From Talinum fruticosum (lineage: Eukaryota; Streptophyta; Magnoliopsida; Caryophyllales; Talinaceae), in the NCBI GenBank assembly GCA_021018815.1, contig JAITYX010000045.1, forward strand, positions 3,224,001-3,288,000: 64,000 bases of DNA, written 5' to 3'. Both the position numbers and the translations under genes were made by a program. Each line of letters starts with the position of its first letter. Position 1 is the stretch's first letter. Below, piece after piece: positions 1-11,303 of this stretch. The notes under the pieces are model-generated. The model did no database searches. It worked only from the letters and a program-made list of their open reading frames with translations, and was not told the origin of the DNA.

Positions 1-1559
1 CGAGTCACCCTAGAGGGGGTGAATAGGGTGAGGAAGAAATCTTGTGGAAATTCAAACTCTTTTGCCAAGTAAAATACGGAATGCGGTTACGAGTCAAAAC
101 AGAGTCACAAAAGTAGAGACTCGGAAAGACTGAATAGATAGAAATGGCAAGAAAAGCAAATGCTTTAAGACAGTCCGAGTCTAGAATGAACTCAAAAAGT
201 AAACACTTAGAGACTATGTGGAAACCCTCCCGGGGCGAGAAAACCACGGACCGTGTCAATCCGGACACGAAGTCAAATCCACTATTTTGAGTCCACAAAA
301 TACCGTGAATCGACCGAACCTGAGTTGCTCCCTTAGACAACTCTTTACAAGTTTTCCTAGACTCGAAACTCCCTTATCCGATCTAGTACTTCCTAACCGA
401 GATAACCCTTACAGCTAGGGACAACTTAAGCTGAGTTCACCCTTACGACTTAGTCAAGGGACCTTACAAAGAAAGTAAGAAAGAGTTTGTAATCGAGTAC
501 AAGACCTTACAACTCGGAAGGTAATGAATTACGGAATAGGAGTTGTAAGTAGAAGATTGAGAATGAATACAAAGACTTTGCACAAGTATGTATATTAACA
601 ATAAGTTCGGCAATCTTCAAGTCTTGTGAAGTGGCTTCTATTTATAGATGACCGAGGCGAGTAGCCGTTATCTTCATCTATCGACGAGAGTCCTCTCGTG
701 ACCATTGATAGAAGCTTTACGAGTCACTCGGAAAGTATCCGTTGTAATGCGAATGTTGGACAACGGTTTAACTCTCTTGGAAGTCCTAAAACTACTAGCG
801 GTGTCTTGAGAGATAAGGTGAAAACCACCGTTAAGCTTGGTGTCTCGGTTTTCCAGATTTGGAAACAGACGGCTCGACACTATCTTCCGGGACCTGGAGC
901 AGAGAAGGTGAAAAGCCATGTCTGCTGGTGATTTGACGTTTTGAAGCTAGGTTACTTTTGTGATTTGAAAAGTGTATCCTCGTTTGAATAACCTACAAAA
1001 GTAAAGCAATTTTGGTTCTCAAAGTATGAAATACTTTGGTCCAAGATTAGACACGAGATAATAAAATAATTATGATAATTAATCAACTAATTATCCGAGT
1101 CGGAAAAGAAGTGGAATTTTACGAGTCTAATAACTATATAACTCAAAATTCCATCTGTCTTAGTCTAAGCGATAGATCAAGATAAGTAAAGAATATCGAG
1201 TGAGATAACTTAATATAGACTAAGTATGAAACAGACTAGAGGTACCGACTCTAATGAAATAGAGCTTATAATCGAAGTCGGATTCCGAGTGAGAGAAGGT
1301 GAAACACTTGTCCACTCAATCTGCGATAAATCCGAGTGATCTTTGGACTCGGAACAAAGAATCGGTTTTCGAGTCACTTAAAGATGCGCAATAAACACAT
1401 GAACTGCAAGCTATAGTACTTAGAGAAGATACCATTTCATTCAAAAAGTTTCTCAAACACAGAGAATGCCTTGGAATCAAAACTCTATAAATACGAGATG
1501 GTTATACCTGATTCATGTAATGTAACTCGAAATGCGTTCGGCGAGTGTCCGAGTCTTCG
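1..1559 (-). repeat. 3' LTR of the minus-strand copia element (cut by window edge)
   Basis: This is the reverse complement of the LTRs at 18309-20063 and 27095-28695, with the same conserved blocks: the 3' terminal CCTATTCACCCCC motif near position 20, the leader with repeated GTAAGG words, and the TATA box. The LTR 5' end is at 1553-1559, where the expected TGAAGAC start reads CGAAGAC, so the terminal TG is mutated. About 25-30 bases of the LTR 3' end are missing at the window edge. The small ORFs here are chance frames in LTR sequence. Confidence 0.85.
638..646 (-). promoter_or_regulatory. LTR TATA box
   Basis: TATAAATAG on the minus strand occupies the same LTR position as the TATA boxes at 19395 and 28025. 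It is the probable core promoter of the LTR. The equivalent site in the 5' LTR of this element, near 7660, is altered, so that promoter copy is likely weak. Confidence 0.6.
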
Positions 1560-2039
1560 GACACTGAGAGAGAGAGAATTCGAGTGAGCAAGAATTCTTA
1601 TAAAGTAAGAAGGCAATGAGTAAAGTAACGAAATGAAGGTAACGGGATGCTATTTCTAGCAGAAAGAAATGACCTTCAGCCTTTTATCCGACTCGAAGCT
1701 CTAACGATCATCTCAAACAAGTGTGACGTTTACGCTCTCCAATAGTTAGAATTCCAATAGCTTTCTTCCAACAACTAGTTCTCTCTTATTGAAATGCGTG
1801 GCGAGAGAGAGAGAAGAAAAACTTTTCCAAAATATTTCGAAATTCTCCATTTATCTAGAGATGATTCTAGAAGTCCGATGTCCATTTTACTCAAAAGCGA
1901 GTCCGACTCGAGTATGGTTTCGAGTGACTCGGAACACTCGGAGACCTAATAACTCATTGCTCGGTTTCACTTGGTCAACTGATCCATTTGTTATTAAGAC
2001 AAAAGAAAACATATAACACATAATTATGCAAGCAAAGTT
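1560..2039 (-). other. Deleted 3' region between pol and the 3' LTR
   Basis: Only about 480 bases separate the end of pol from the 3' LTR. They match the first part of the post-pol spacer of the plus-strand relative (about 24430-24900), including the CT-rich run and the line of motifs ahead of it. The extra 3' ORF and the polypurine tract of that relative are absent. The segment joins directly to the LTR at a 20-base inverted repeat (1545-1564). I infer an internal deletion of roughly 2 kb. Confidence 0.6.
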
Positions 2040-3520
2040 CACTTAGAAGAACACATAATCATGCATTAATCATGCCAATCTCATTCCTAATAAAACAAAA
2101 CCGATCCTCACTAAGTGGCTTAGTGAAAATATCAACTAACTGAAATTTCTTAGGAATGAATTCAAGTTCAATATCACCTTTCTCATAATGGTCTCTTAGA
2201 AAATGATACCGACCTCAATATGCTTTGTCTTTAAGTGCTTGAACTCGGATACTTAGTGATGCTGATTGCACTTTGATTGTCACATTTGATTGGGATAGAT
2301 TTGAATGAGAGTCCAAGATCCTTCAAGTGCTACTTGATCCATAGAATCATAGCAAAGCAAGCTCCAGCTGCAATATACTCAACTTTAGTAGTTGATAGAG
2401 CAACCGAGTTCTACTCGCTTTGAGTGCCAAGATATGAGGGATTAACCCAGAAATTGGCATGCTCTTGATGTGCTCTTTCTATCAACTTTGTAACCAGCAT
2501 AGTCAGCATCCGAGTATCCAATGAGGGTCGGTTCTGTGTCTCTTGAGAAGCATAGACCAGATTCTAAGTCCCTGCAAGATATCTAAAAATCCTCTTCACC
2601 GCAGTGAGATGTGATTCTTTTGGATTAGCTTGAAATCTTGCGCATAGATAGACACTAAACATAATGTCTAGCCTACTAGATGTGAGATAGAGCAGAGATC
2701 CAGTCATACCTCTATAAAGTTTCTAATCTACTGCTTTATCTTTTTGTCCGAGTCCGGTTTCATACTGCTACTCATAGGTGTGGCTCCATGTTTCACATCT
2801 TGAAGCTTGTACTTTTTAACAACTCCTTGGTATACTTAGATTGATGGACAGAGATTCCATCTTTGTCTTGTCTCGATTTGTAGACCAAGAAAGAAATTGA
2901 GCTCTCCCATCACGCTCATTTGGAACTCCTGTGTCATGAACTCGAAAACTCTCGTTATAGAGGTTCATTAGGAGCACCAAAAATAATATCAACATAAATC
3001 GGAGCAATAAGCAAATCTTTCCCCTTGGTTTTTATGAAAAGCATTTTGTCAATCCAAACTGTTTTGAAATCATTTTCAACCAAGAAACTTCTTAGTATTT
3101 CATACCAAGTTCTCGGAGTTTGTTTAAGACCATATAGGGCCTTTTGCAATTTGAAAACATGATTTTGAAATTTTGTGTTTTCAAATCCAGGGGTTGTTCA
3201 ACATAGACTTCCTCTTGAATGAAACCATTCGAAAAGCACATTTAACATCCATTTGATACAATTGAACATTCATACTCGATGCAAATGCCAACACGATTCT
3301 AATTGCTTCGGTCCTATCAACAGATGCAAAGGTTTCCCCATGATAAATTCCTTCTTCTTGATTGTAACCATGAGCAACAAGTCTAGCCTTATTTCTGACT
3401 ACCAACCCATCCTCATTGAGTTTGTTTTCAAAAAACCATTTGGTTCCTATGACTGGGCGGTCGGAAGGTCGTTGGTCGAGTCTAGACTTGGTTTCTTTCA
3501 AATTGATTGAGTTCTTCTTG
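2040..3520 (-). pseudogene. copia pol, reverse transcriptase and RNase H part (broken)
   Basis: This is the distal part of pol. Reading down from 3520, the frames show the RT start (KWFFENKLNEDG, then RLVAHGYNQEEGI), the QMDVKCAF block, KALYGLKQTPRTW, the catalytic box, and RNase H with the usual copia C-terminus (IFTKPLSEDRF) near 2100. The catalytic box reads YVDII (codons at 2985-2996) instead of YVDDI, so one of the two metal-binding aspartates has been lost by a one-codon deletion. Several frameshifts and stops break the region. It is a dead copy of an enzyme that makes cDNA from element RNA. Confidence 0.85.
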
Positions 3521-4023
3521 CATGGCCTTTACTCATTCAGGTTCATTTAGGGCCTCTAGTGCATTTTTGGGTTCCGTTAATGATATGAATGCAGTGAATG
3601 GACATAGATTTTTCAAAGAAGAACGAGTTCTTACCCCACTCGTTAATGTCGAAAGAATGTTCTCGAGTGGGTGGCTGGATACATATTTGAATGCTCTACA
3701 TGTTCTCTCGGTTCACAAAATTTTTGGTTGAGCTGGCAGATCTTCAGTTATTTGAGCTTGTTGAGTCTCCTCATTTACTTGTCCTTCAAGCATTCTCATC
3801 CGGCTCTTGAGCTTATTCAGTTTGAGTCACAATGTTCCGTGTTGCCTCGGTTCCTTTCTTTTACCTCCTTATGAGCTCAACTTCAGCAAGATCATCTTCA
3901 TCTCGACTGAGATTCAAATCTAAGATGGTTGACTCACTTGTTCTTCCATGATCTATCTCATCTAACACAACATGGATACTTTCTTCCACTTTGTTAGTTC
4001 TTTTGTTAAAAACACAATAAGCT

Positions 4024-5240
4024 TTACTTGTGAGATGAGTAACCTAGAAATATACCTTCATCCGACCTAGCATTAAACTTGGTCAGGTGATCCTTCCCAT
4101 TACTGTGAACAAAGCACTTACATCCAAATGGTTTGAAGTACAAGATGTTGGGCTTCTTTCCCTTGTAAAGCTCGTAGGGAGTTTTCTTCAAGATGGGTCC
4201 GATGAGGCATCTCGTTGAGTGTGTAATTTGTCTGTGTTGATTGCTCGAGCCTGAGAAATAGTAAGGTAGATCATTTTCAATCATCATTGTCCTTCCTATC
4301 TATTCAAGAGTTCGGTTCTTTCTCTCCACTACTCCATTTTGTTGAGAAGTTCTGGGTGCTGAGAAGTTGTGAGAGATATCGTTCTTGTCACGTGAACTCT
4401 ACCATTCCATGGTCGGTTTGAATTCTTCTAATCTAAGACTGAGACTCTACTTGAATTTTCCTGTAGAGCTTATTGAACTCTTTGAAGGCTTCATTCTTGT
4501 TCTTAAGAAAACAAACCGAAGTAAATCGTGATTAATCATCAACAATCACAAGTACATACGATTTACCTTCAAGGCTTTTCACAGAGATTTCACCACATAA
4601 ATCCATATGAAGCAATTCAAGCACTTTGGATGTGGAAACAGTTTTGAGAGGTTTGAAGGATGATCCGATTTGTTTACCTTTTGTGCATGCTTCAAAGATT
4701 TTATCTTTCTTAAATGCACAGTTAGGTAAGCCTCTAACTAAACCGTGAGATGAAAGTTTTTTCAATAGTATGCATGCTTACATGACCTAGTCTACGATGC
4801 CATATCCAAGAATCATCATGCAACGATGCTTTTAAGCAAGATAAATTCTTACTTGGATCAAAAAGAGGAATGGTATAGGTGTTACTTGACCTCTTACCCG
4901 AGAGCGTAGTCTCTTTTGTAGCTGTATCATAAATGTAGCAATTGGTCCGAGTGAATCTTACCTCTTGACCTTTGTCACACAACCGAGAGATGCTTGAGAA
5001 GATTAGACTTTAATCCCTTAACAAGATAAACTGGACTAACTAGGTTTTCTCCTTCACTAATCATGCCAATCCCAACTATCTTGCCCTTGCTGTCATCTCC
5101 AAATGTGACTTTGCCTCCTTTTAGATCTTTTAACTCGGAAAAGAGTTTTGAATGGCATGACCGTCCACGATCTAAGTACAAATGACCTTTCATCTTTTTC
5201 TGAGTTACCTGCAAGTCGAAACAGTCTAACCCTTCTCACT
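4024..5240 (-). pseudogene. copia pol, protease and integrase part (broken)
   Basis: Reading from 5240 down: the protease start, where the catalytic triplet is D-R-G (5164-5172) instead of D-S/T-G, followed by the KGGKVTFGDDSKGKIVGIG block; a GAG-pre-integrase zinc-binding segment (WHRRLGHVSMHTIEK); the integrase core beginning ELLHMDLCGEISVKSL; and the integrase C-terminal segment (TPYELYKGKKPN, FGCKCFVHSNGKDH). Stops and frameshifts separate the pieces. The serine-to-arginine change in the protease would abolish the active site. The family normally processes the polyprotein and inserts the cDNA. Confidence 0.85.
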
Positions 5241-5639
5241 TCCTCTAACGAACCCAAGTAACTTCCTTTACTATTGTCTTTTTCTGAGGAAGAACACTCT
5301 TGGGAACCTAGATTTGAATGATTCCGAGTTTGGTTTGATTCTCGAGTCTTCTTTTAGAAAACCGAGTCTCGTGTCTCTTTCTTTTGAAAATCTTTTCTTT
5401 TGTAAATAGGTGGAGAAGGTTTTTTCCTGTAAACGAGTCTAGGCTCGATCTTCTTTTCATCCTTATGAATGGGACCATGCTTAGCCTTCATGAACTCCAC
5501 GGTTCGGAATCCTTTTGAAAAGATTAGCGTAAGAATTAGATTCCTCCTCTTCATTAAAACCAAGTCCTTCTTTCCTAAAGGAGACACACTGAGAGCCTAA
5601 AAGCCTATCAAGGTTTTTCGACCTTGAGTGAATTTGAAA

Positions 5640-7027
5640 ACAAGCACTTGAGACTCATTGAGATTTCTTTTCATATGCTCATTTTCTTTTTTAAGTGACT
5701 TAGACTCGGTCTCATTATCTTGACATTGGTCATGAGTTCTTTCGAGTTAGTCTCAGTTCTTCCAATTCATTTTTCAAACCATTACTCTCAAAAGTAAGAG
5801 ACTCAAGTTGTTCTTTGAAATGAAAAGAATCGAATTGGACTTTTCTTCCAAAGTGTTAATGTATCTTGCTAAATCGGCTTTGGAGAACTTGAGAAAGTAT
5901 TCAATTACCTCCCGAGGACTTATCTCCTTAGTGTTTGAGTTGTCAACATCCGACTCAGATTCATCTTCCGAGTCCGTTAGTGCCATTAAACACTTTGAGT
6001 CATCATAATCATCTTCATCTTCGGATGAGTCGTCATCGCTCCATATGGCCATCATAGCCTTCTTCTTTCTGTCCTTCTTTCTCTTTGGACAGTCTTTGAC
6101 TATGTGATCTTTGCTGCCACATTCAAAACAACCAGAGTTCTTAGTTAAAGATAACTTTGAAGGAGAAGAATATTTACCTTTCTTGTCCTTCTTATCTTTC
6201 TTATGGCACTCTTTGGCCTCTTTTCCCACTTCTTATGCTTCATCATTCTTTTGAAGCCTCGGGCAATGAGTGCCATCGGGTCCTCTTCCGAGTCCGAGGA
6301 GCTCGGACTTTCCCTTCTACATTCCGAGGCCCTCAGCGCAATGTTCTTTTTAGTGCTTACCTAGGCATTTTCTTCTTCCGGATGAATCTCATGAGTAAGT
6401 GGCTTACCAATCGGTTCGTCTGCGTTAGTTGTGAGAGATTCTAAGCTTCCTCAATGGCTGTCACCTTGGGACCCCATCTCCTCTTTGGTAGACTTCTCGA
6501 ATTTTTCTCGCACATTTCTTCGTGAGAGATTTTTCTACCCAGAGATTTGAGATTGTTTATAATCTCAATGAAGTGAATAAACATCTAAGTGATGTTTTCT
6601 TCCAGCTCCATCTTGAGCAGCTCGCATTTGTGAAGATACTGGCTTATCTTTGCCTATTTTGCTTGGCTTATTCCTTCGTATGTGTTGACAAGAGTGTCCC
6701 ACACATCTTTGGTCGTGTCACGGACAAACACTCTGTTGTACTCTTCGAGCTAATAGCACACATCAGAATGTTCATTGCTTTGATGTTCTTTCCGAACTTC
6801 TCTGCTTCTTCATTGGTGTACTCGAATTTTTCTTTAGGCGCATATCTTCTTCCTTCCATCTTCATTGGGATCTAGTTGCCTTCTTGGATGATGTTCCAAA
6901 CATCTTCATCATTGTCCTACAAAAAGCACTCCATCGGTTTCTTCCAATGCACAGTGTTTGAACCTTTAACCTTTCGTGGTCTAATGGATTACCTTCCTTC
7001 ATCGAACTATCCAATGTTCTAAGCCAT
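5640..7027 (-). pseudogene. copia gag (broken)
   Basis: Gag is the nucleocapsid-type structural protein that packages element RNA. The start codon aligns with that of the plus-strand copy at 20124 and lies at 7025-7027, but codon 3 is a stop (ATGGCTTAG against ATGGCTCGG). Downstream fragments show the copia gag core (FGKNIKAMNILMCAIS), then a CCHC zinc knuckle CFECGSKDHIVKDC followed by a lysine/arginine-rich run and a long acidic serine/aspartate stretch. The 151-residue open segment at 5774-6229 carries the zinc knuckle. The gene is fragmented by several frameshifts. Confidence 0.82.
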
Positions 7028-7071
7028 TTGATCTTTTGACCTTTGGATTGTTAGCGCTTCTTGAAAGGATA

Positions 7072-7084
7072 GGCTCTAATACCA
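7072..7084 (-). other. Primer binding site (initiator Met tRNA type)
   Basis: The minus strand reads TGGTATTAGAGCC just inside the 5' LTR. This matches the usual copia PBS complementary to initiator methionine tRNA (TGGTATCAGAGC) with one C-to-T change. The same variant occurs in the plus-strand element at 20066, so it is a family feature, not a private mutation. Confidence 0.8.
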
Positions 7085-7086
7085 AT

Positions 7087-8502
7087 TGAAGGTTTTCTCT
7101 TGGAGAGTCTAAGTCACCCTCAAGGGGTGAATAGGGTGATGAGGAAATTTAAAAGAACTTAGACATTTTTGCTTAGAAAGCAATAAATAGCCGATTCCGA
7201 GTCTAAATTGGACTCGTAAATGCAAATACACATAATTACATGGAAACCCTCCTGGGGCGGAAAACCACGGCTAGTGTTAATCCATGCGCCAAGTCAAATC
7301 CACTATTTTGAATCGTCAAAATATAAAGGACTCGACTCCTACCATAATTGCGGCCTTAAACAATTCCTTACAATGTTTTCCTATACTCGAAGTTCCCTTA
7401 TTTGATCTAGTACTTCCTGACCGAGGTAACCTTTACAAGTAAGTGACAACCGAGTTGAGTTAACCCTTACAGCTCAATCAAGGGACCTTACTCGGAAAGT
7501 AAGAAAAGAATGTGACTGATTACAAGACTTTACAAGTTAGAAAATGTTAAATACAAACCGGGAGTTGTAAAGAGAATAATGAAAATGAAAACAATAACTT
7601 TTGCTCAAGTAATGTGTTTTGCAATGATGTTCAAGCAATCTCCTAGTCTTGTAAGGTGGCTTCTGTTTATATCCAACCAAGCAGAGTGATCGTTGAGTCT
7701 TGGTTCTAAACAAAAGTCTTCATTGCTCGTTGTAACGGCTCTTCGAAGTCACTTAGAAAAGATCCGTTAGGATGTAAACGTTGTACAACATTTCTTGGCT
7801 CCAAAAGGTGTTCCAGTCAACTAGCGTTGTCCGAAAAGCAAGCTAGAAACCACAGTTGAGCTTAGCGTTGGAGTTTTCCAATTTTGGAAATCGACAACCC
7901 CGACACGGTGTCCGAGCCATGTTCGAAGTAGATAAAGCTTGTCCGCTCATGATTGACAACTAGAAGCCGGCTACTTTTGTATTTCAAAAATGAGTTAGCC
8001 TCGTTTGAATTACCTACAAAAGTAAACCATTTTGGTTCTCAAAGTATAAAATACTTTGGTCCTAGATTAGGCGCAGATAATAATAAATTATAATAATTAA
8101 GTGCTTAATTATCTTAGGCCTAGAGAAGTGGAAATTTCGAGTCTAATATTCAGTTTACTCAAATTCCATCGTAGTCAATCCTAAGGATGATCAAGTTAAA
8201 AGAATAGAACATCAAAGTTTAACAACTTGATCCGGTCAAATAAGTCTCAAAGTAATAAACCGACTTAAAATAAGGAATTAACACTATAAGTCTCAAAGTG
8301 ATGTCTCGAGTGAGTTAGAAACATCGAGTGTAGAAGATATACAATAATGTACTTTCCGAGTCGAGTCGAAACAAATGAATAGTTATACAAGAGTTTCTAT
8401 AGCACTCGGAATGACTTGAAATCAAAACTTAGGAGAGATGAAATTTATACCCGAATCTTCATATAATACTCGAATGACTTAGAGTTAAAATCTAAGTCTT
8501 CA
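7087..8502 (-). repeat. 5' LTR of the minus-strand copia element
   Basis: On the minus strand the LTR starts TGAAGACTTAGA (8491-8502) and ends ...ACCTTCA (7087). It aligns with the 1-1559 LTR but is shorter and clearly diverged. It contains the same GGAAACCCTCC and CCTATTCACCC blocks. The start word TGAAGACTTAGA is the variant seen in the second, duplicated start block of the plus-strand LTR (18483), which suggests that this LTR descends from a similar duplicated form. A second TGAAGATTCGG-like word lies about 60 bases inside. Confidence 0.82.
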
Positions 8503-9340
8503 TATAAGAATATTGGTGTAGGAAATCTTTGCACGGATCTGTCCAGTTGGCAACCTTATATGGGTCAACCACGTTATACCACTTCATTACATCGATATCG
8601 AAAGTCCATAGGAAGATGATGTGGTAAGTGTCTTCCGGAATGCTCTTAGGAGTCATTGCTCTTAAGAAGTTGCGAACCCGATGGTGGGGATTCTCGTAAC
8701 CTTTAAACTTGATATGAGGCATAGTAAACTTTGGAGGTAGCTTACCCTTAGGGATTGGAGTGAATCTCTCGATGATTAAAATAATGATTCATAAACATGG
8801 ATGACTCCCTTAACATCCGTTCTATCTTATCTACGTGTGGATCAGGTTGAGGTTTGGATTCATGCTTAAGGGATTCATGTTTGGGACTATTTGGAAGAGA
8901 TAAACTAGGTGGAGGTGAAGGATCTAATCTCCCTCCTTTCCTTAACTGCTCCGCTTCCTCATCTCTCTTACTCGTCCTCAATAGCTTTCAGAATAGCCTT
9001 AAGATCACTTGATATAGATGTTATCTTATCATCTTAATCATTAAGCAAAGTGAGAATAGGGGATTCATATAGATGTTATCTTCCTCAATAGCTTCCTCAT
9101 CCTAGGCCTTGCTAAGTTCTCATTAAGCAAAGTGAGAGTAGGAGATTGTTCTGGGTTTAAATCCATTAGAAGGTAATTCTTTCTAGGTACAGTCTTACGA
9201 CGGAGAATAGATTGGACCGATATAGTGTGCACCAAAACTTGTCGCATCGGGGTAGACTGCAGAGTCGAATGTAACACGTAACGAGGAGAAGACGTGTCGG
9301 ACTCCTTGGTGAAACGTTCTAATCTTTTGGAGCTTGGATT
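8503..9340 (-). pseudogene. gypsy gag remnant, interrupted by copia insertion
   Basis: Two minus-strand frames (8748-8981, then 8503-8722) form a retrotransposon gag-like protein. A proline- and glutamate-rich N-terminal part includes HVDKIERMLRESSMFM. It is followed by PHIKFKGYENPHHRVRNFL and a tryptophan-bearing core (LWTFDIDVMKWYN). The plus-strand relative at 16430-16640 has the same core (PDIKFYGIENPHYHVRNFI), which confirms that this is coding sequence. A frameshift or stop separates the two frames, and the 3' end is cut by the copia LTR at 8502. Upstream, 9065-9277 holds a poorly conserved N-terminal part. Confidence 0.7.
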
Positions 9341-9539
9341 CCAATGGTACTCAATTACAGTAGACTTCCCTATTCTCGCGAGCCCAAAGGAGGAGGCTTA
9401 GGACCATGTGAAAGAAAATCACTTTTGGGAGGAAGGGACATGAGCGCAAGACCCGAGGAGACTAAGAATGCTTTTATTTGGATGCACATAAATAATGCAC
9501 GTGAAAACAAAGTGCATGGGATGATTAATGACTAGACCT

Positions 9540-10160
9540 CGCAAAACCGACCCAAACCCAACGGGTCAACCCGATCGACCCAAAACCCAAACCAAACCGA
9601 CATCCGAAACAGTTGAACTGATTTTGACCCCAAAGCCGAAATGAACCGACCGAAATATAATTGAACCGATTACAACCCGAACCGAATCAAACCCGAACCA
9701 AATCGGACCGAACCCGATTTTGACCCAAACTCGAATAAAAGTGACCAAAACCCGAACCGACTCGAATCCGAATTTGACCCAACCCACATTTTTTTTAGTG
9801 GGTCTCTCAAGATGGACTTTTGTGCTTGTAATGGTATAATTTTGATCGACCTCAAATCATATTCAAGCGGCTCCATACCAAGGGATGGTTGTGGACCTAA
9901 TAATATTGTATTGTATATGGTTAACCTAAAACGATACTCGAAATCTACCCGAATCGACATTGACCCAATTCGATGACCCGAATTTGACCCGATCTAAAAT
10001 CAACCCGAACCGAACCCGAACCCGAACCCGATCCAAACGAGATTGACCCGAAGTTGAACCGAACCGAAGTTGACCCGAATCGAAACCGAACCGAACCCGA
10101 ACAAGATCGACCCGAATCGAACTTAACCTGAATCGAACCTGAACCGAATGACCCGATTGC
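9540..10160. repeat. Imperfect ACCCGA hexamer repeat
   Basis: Dense runs of ACCCGAA/ACCGAAC words fill 9540-9785 and 9960-10150, separated by about 170 bases of non-repetitive sequence. The unit drifts between AACCCG, ACCGAA and GACCCG. It lies in the untranslated leader of the minus-strand gypsy element. The aromatic-rich minus-strand frames here (9566-9787, 9670-9960) are products of the repeat, not genes. Confidence 0.8.
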
Positions 10161-10199
10161 CGGTATAATGACCTAATCGGGGATGATTTTATGATTTAG

Positions 10200-10620
10200 C
10201 TAATGCATAATTGATCCCTAATGGAAGATACGGTTATTTTGGGTAGATGATAATGCATTTCCCTATATTTAGAATGGATTTGTTTTGGCTAAATGCAACA
10301 TGAAAATGCAAAATAGACTCGCCTAATTTTCGGATGAATTTATTTTAGCTAAATGAAAATGCGGACTCACCTAATTTGAGATGAATTTATTTTTTGCTAA
10401 ATGAAATCGCAAACTCACCTAATTTATGGTGAATTTGTTTTTGGATAAATGAAATGCAAAAATGGAAAATAAAAATGAAAAATGATTCCCCTAATTTGGG
10501 ATGATTTTAATTTAGCTAAATGAGATGTGAAGTGCAAAATGGGAATGCCAAATAAAAGAATGAAAGTAAAAAGACAAATGGACTAACCAAAAGATAAAGG
10601 GGCCCTTGGTAGGACCCTTC
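10200..10620 (-). repeat. Tandem leader repeats (about 55-70 bp) of the gypsy family
   Basis: About five units share the pattern GACTCACCTAATTT, GATGAATTT, TTTAGCTAAATG. They are the reverse complement of the longer array at 15040-15790, which puts both arrays in equivalent leader positions of oppositely oriented elements. Confidence 0.75.
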
Positions 10621-11283
10621 CGGACTGGCTAGCGGTGACTACTTAGACCACTTAAAGAAAAAAATTTGGTATGCCTTGGAAGAGTAAGTAATGGACTAAC
10701 CCTAATAGGAAAAAGCTATTTTGACTTTTGGCTAAATGCACATAATGGACCGACTATTAGGAAAATTTTAAAGTATTTTATTTATGCCCATCCAAGGGCT
10801 AATCAAGACTCCTCACCTATTCCTTAAGGCTCGTAAATAGAAAATTAAATCTAAAACAAACGCACTCATTCAAGCATGCTACTAAAGTCAAGGGACTACC
10901 CAATAATGAAAAGATCTATGGTCAAAAGAGGTTTAGACAAGGTAGGATACATGGTGAGTCATAGTCCGAGGGTTTGGTCTTCCATGTGGGGCACGGCAAG
11001 AAGAAACGCTAGAATCCTCGGTGCCTCTCGGTGAACCAAGTTGTTTAAACCAAGAGTGCGTGCTACGAGTGAAGAGGTACCATTTTCGTTGGCAATCGAG
11101 CCTAATCGGGCCTGCCCGGGAGTCGGTGGGAGCCTCTTACCGAAGTGTTAAACAGGGGATATAAGGTCCAAAACAAGTAATAAACTATGTTCAAAGGTTA
11201 CTAAATGCCAATGCCTAATGCAAGCACATTTTTAAAACACACTACTCAAATTTTCAAGTTTTTCCCTCTTAATAAAAACTCAA
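10621..11283 (-). other. gypsy 5' untranslated leader
   Basis: No gene is visible. The stretch is the PBS-proximal leader of the minus-strand gypsy element. Its parts (for example the CCGAGAGGCAC and CTTACCGAAGTG regions near 11010-11150) recur in reverse complement at 14630-14830 in the plus-strand relative. Confidence 0.6.
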
Positions 11284-11301
11284 TCCCCAGTGGAGTCGCC
11301 A
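11284..11301 (-). other. Primer binding site of the minus-strand gypsy element
   Basis: The minus strand reads TGGCGACTCCACTGGGGA directly next to the LTR end (...GGTTCCTATA). It has the length and position of a tRNA 3'-end complement. The plus-strand copy at 14469 reads TGGCAACTCCGCTGGGA. I did not establish which tRNA it pairs with. Confidence 0.65.
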
Positions 11302-11303
11302 CT

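Larger units (their letters stand above)
1..8502 (-). mobile_element. SIRE/Maximus-like Ty1/copia retrotransposon, partial
   Basis: A minus-strand LTR retrotransposon reads from its 5' LTR (7087-8502) through a PBS, gag, protease, integrase, reverse transcriptase and RNase H to a 3' LTR that runs off the left edge of the window. The order protease-integrase-RT-RNase H identifies Ty1/copia. The long LTRs and close similarity to the plus-strand element at 18309-28695 place it in the SIRE/Maximus group. All reading frames are broken, so the element is not autonomous. It lies inside the gag of a gypsy element that continues from 8503. The target duplication cannot be checked because the left end is outside the window. 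Confidence 0.88.

Noticed and set aside
9566..9960. Two minus-strand aromatic-rich ORFs (73 and 96 residues)
   Set aside because: Direct translations of the ACCCGA repeat field; no conservation with the sister element.
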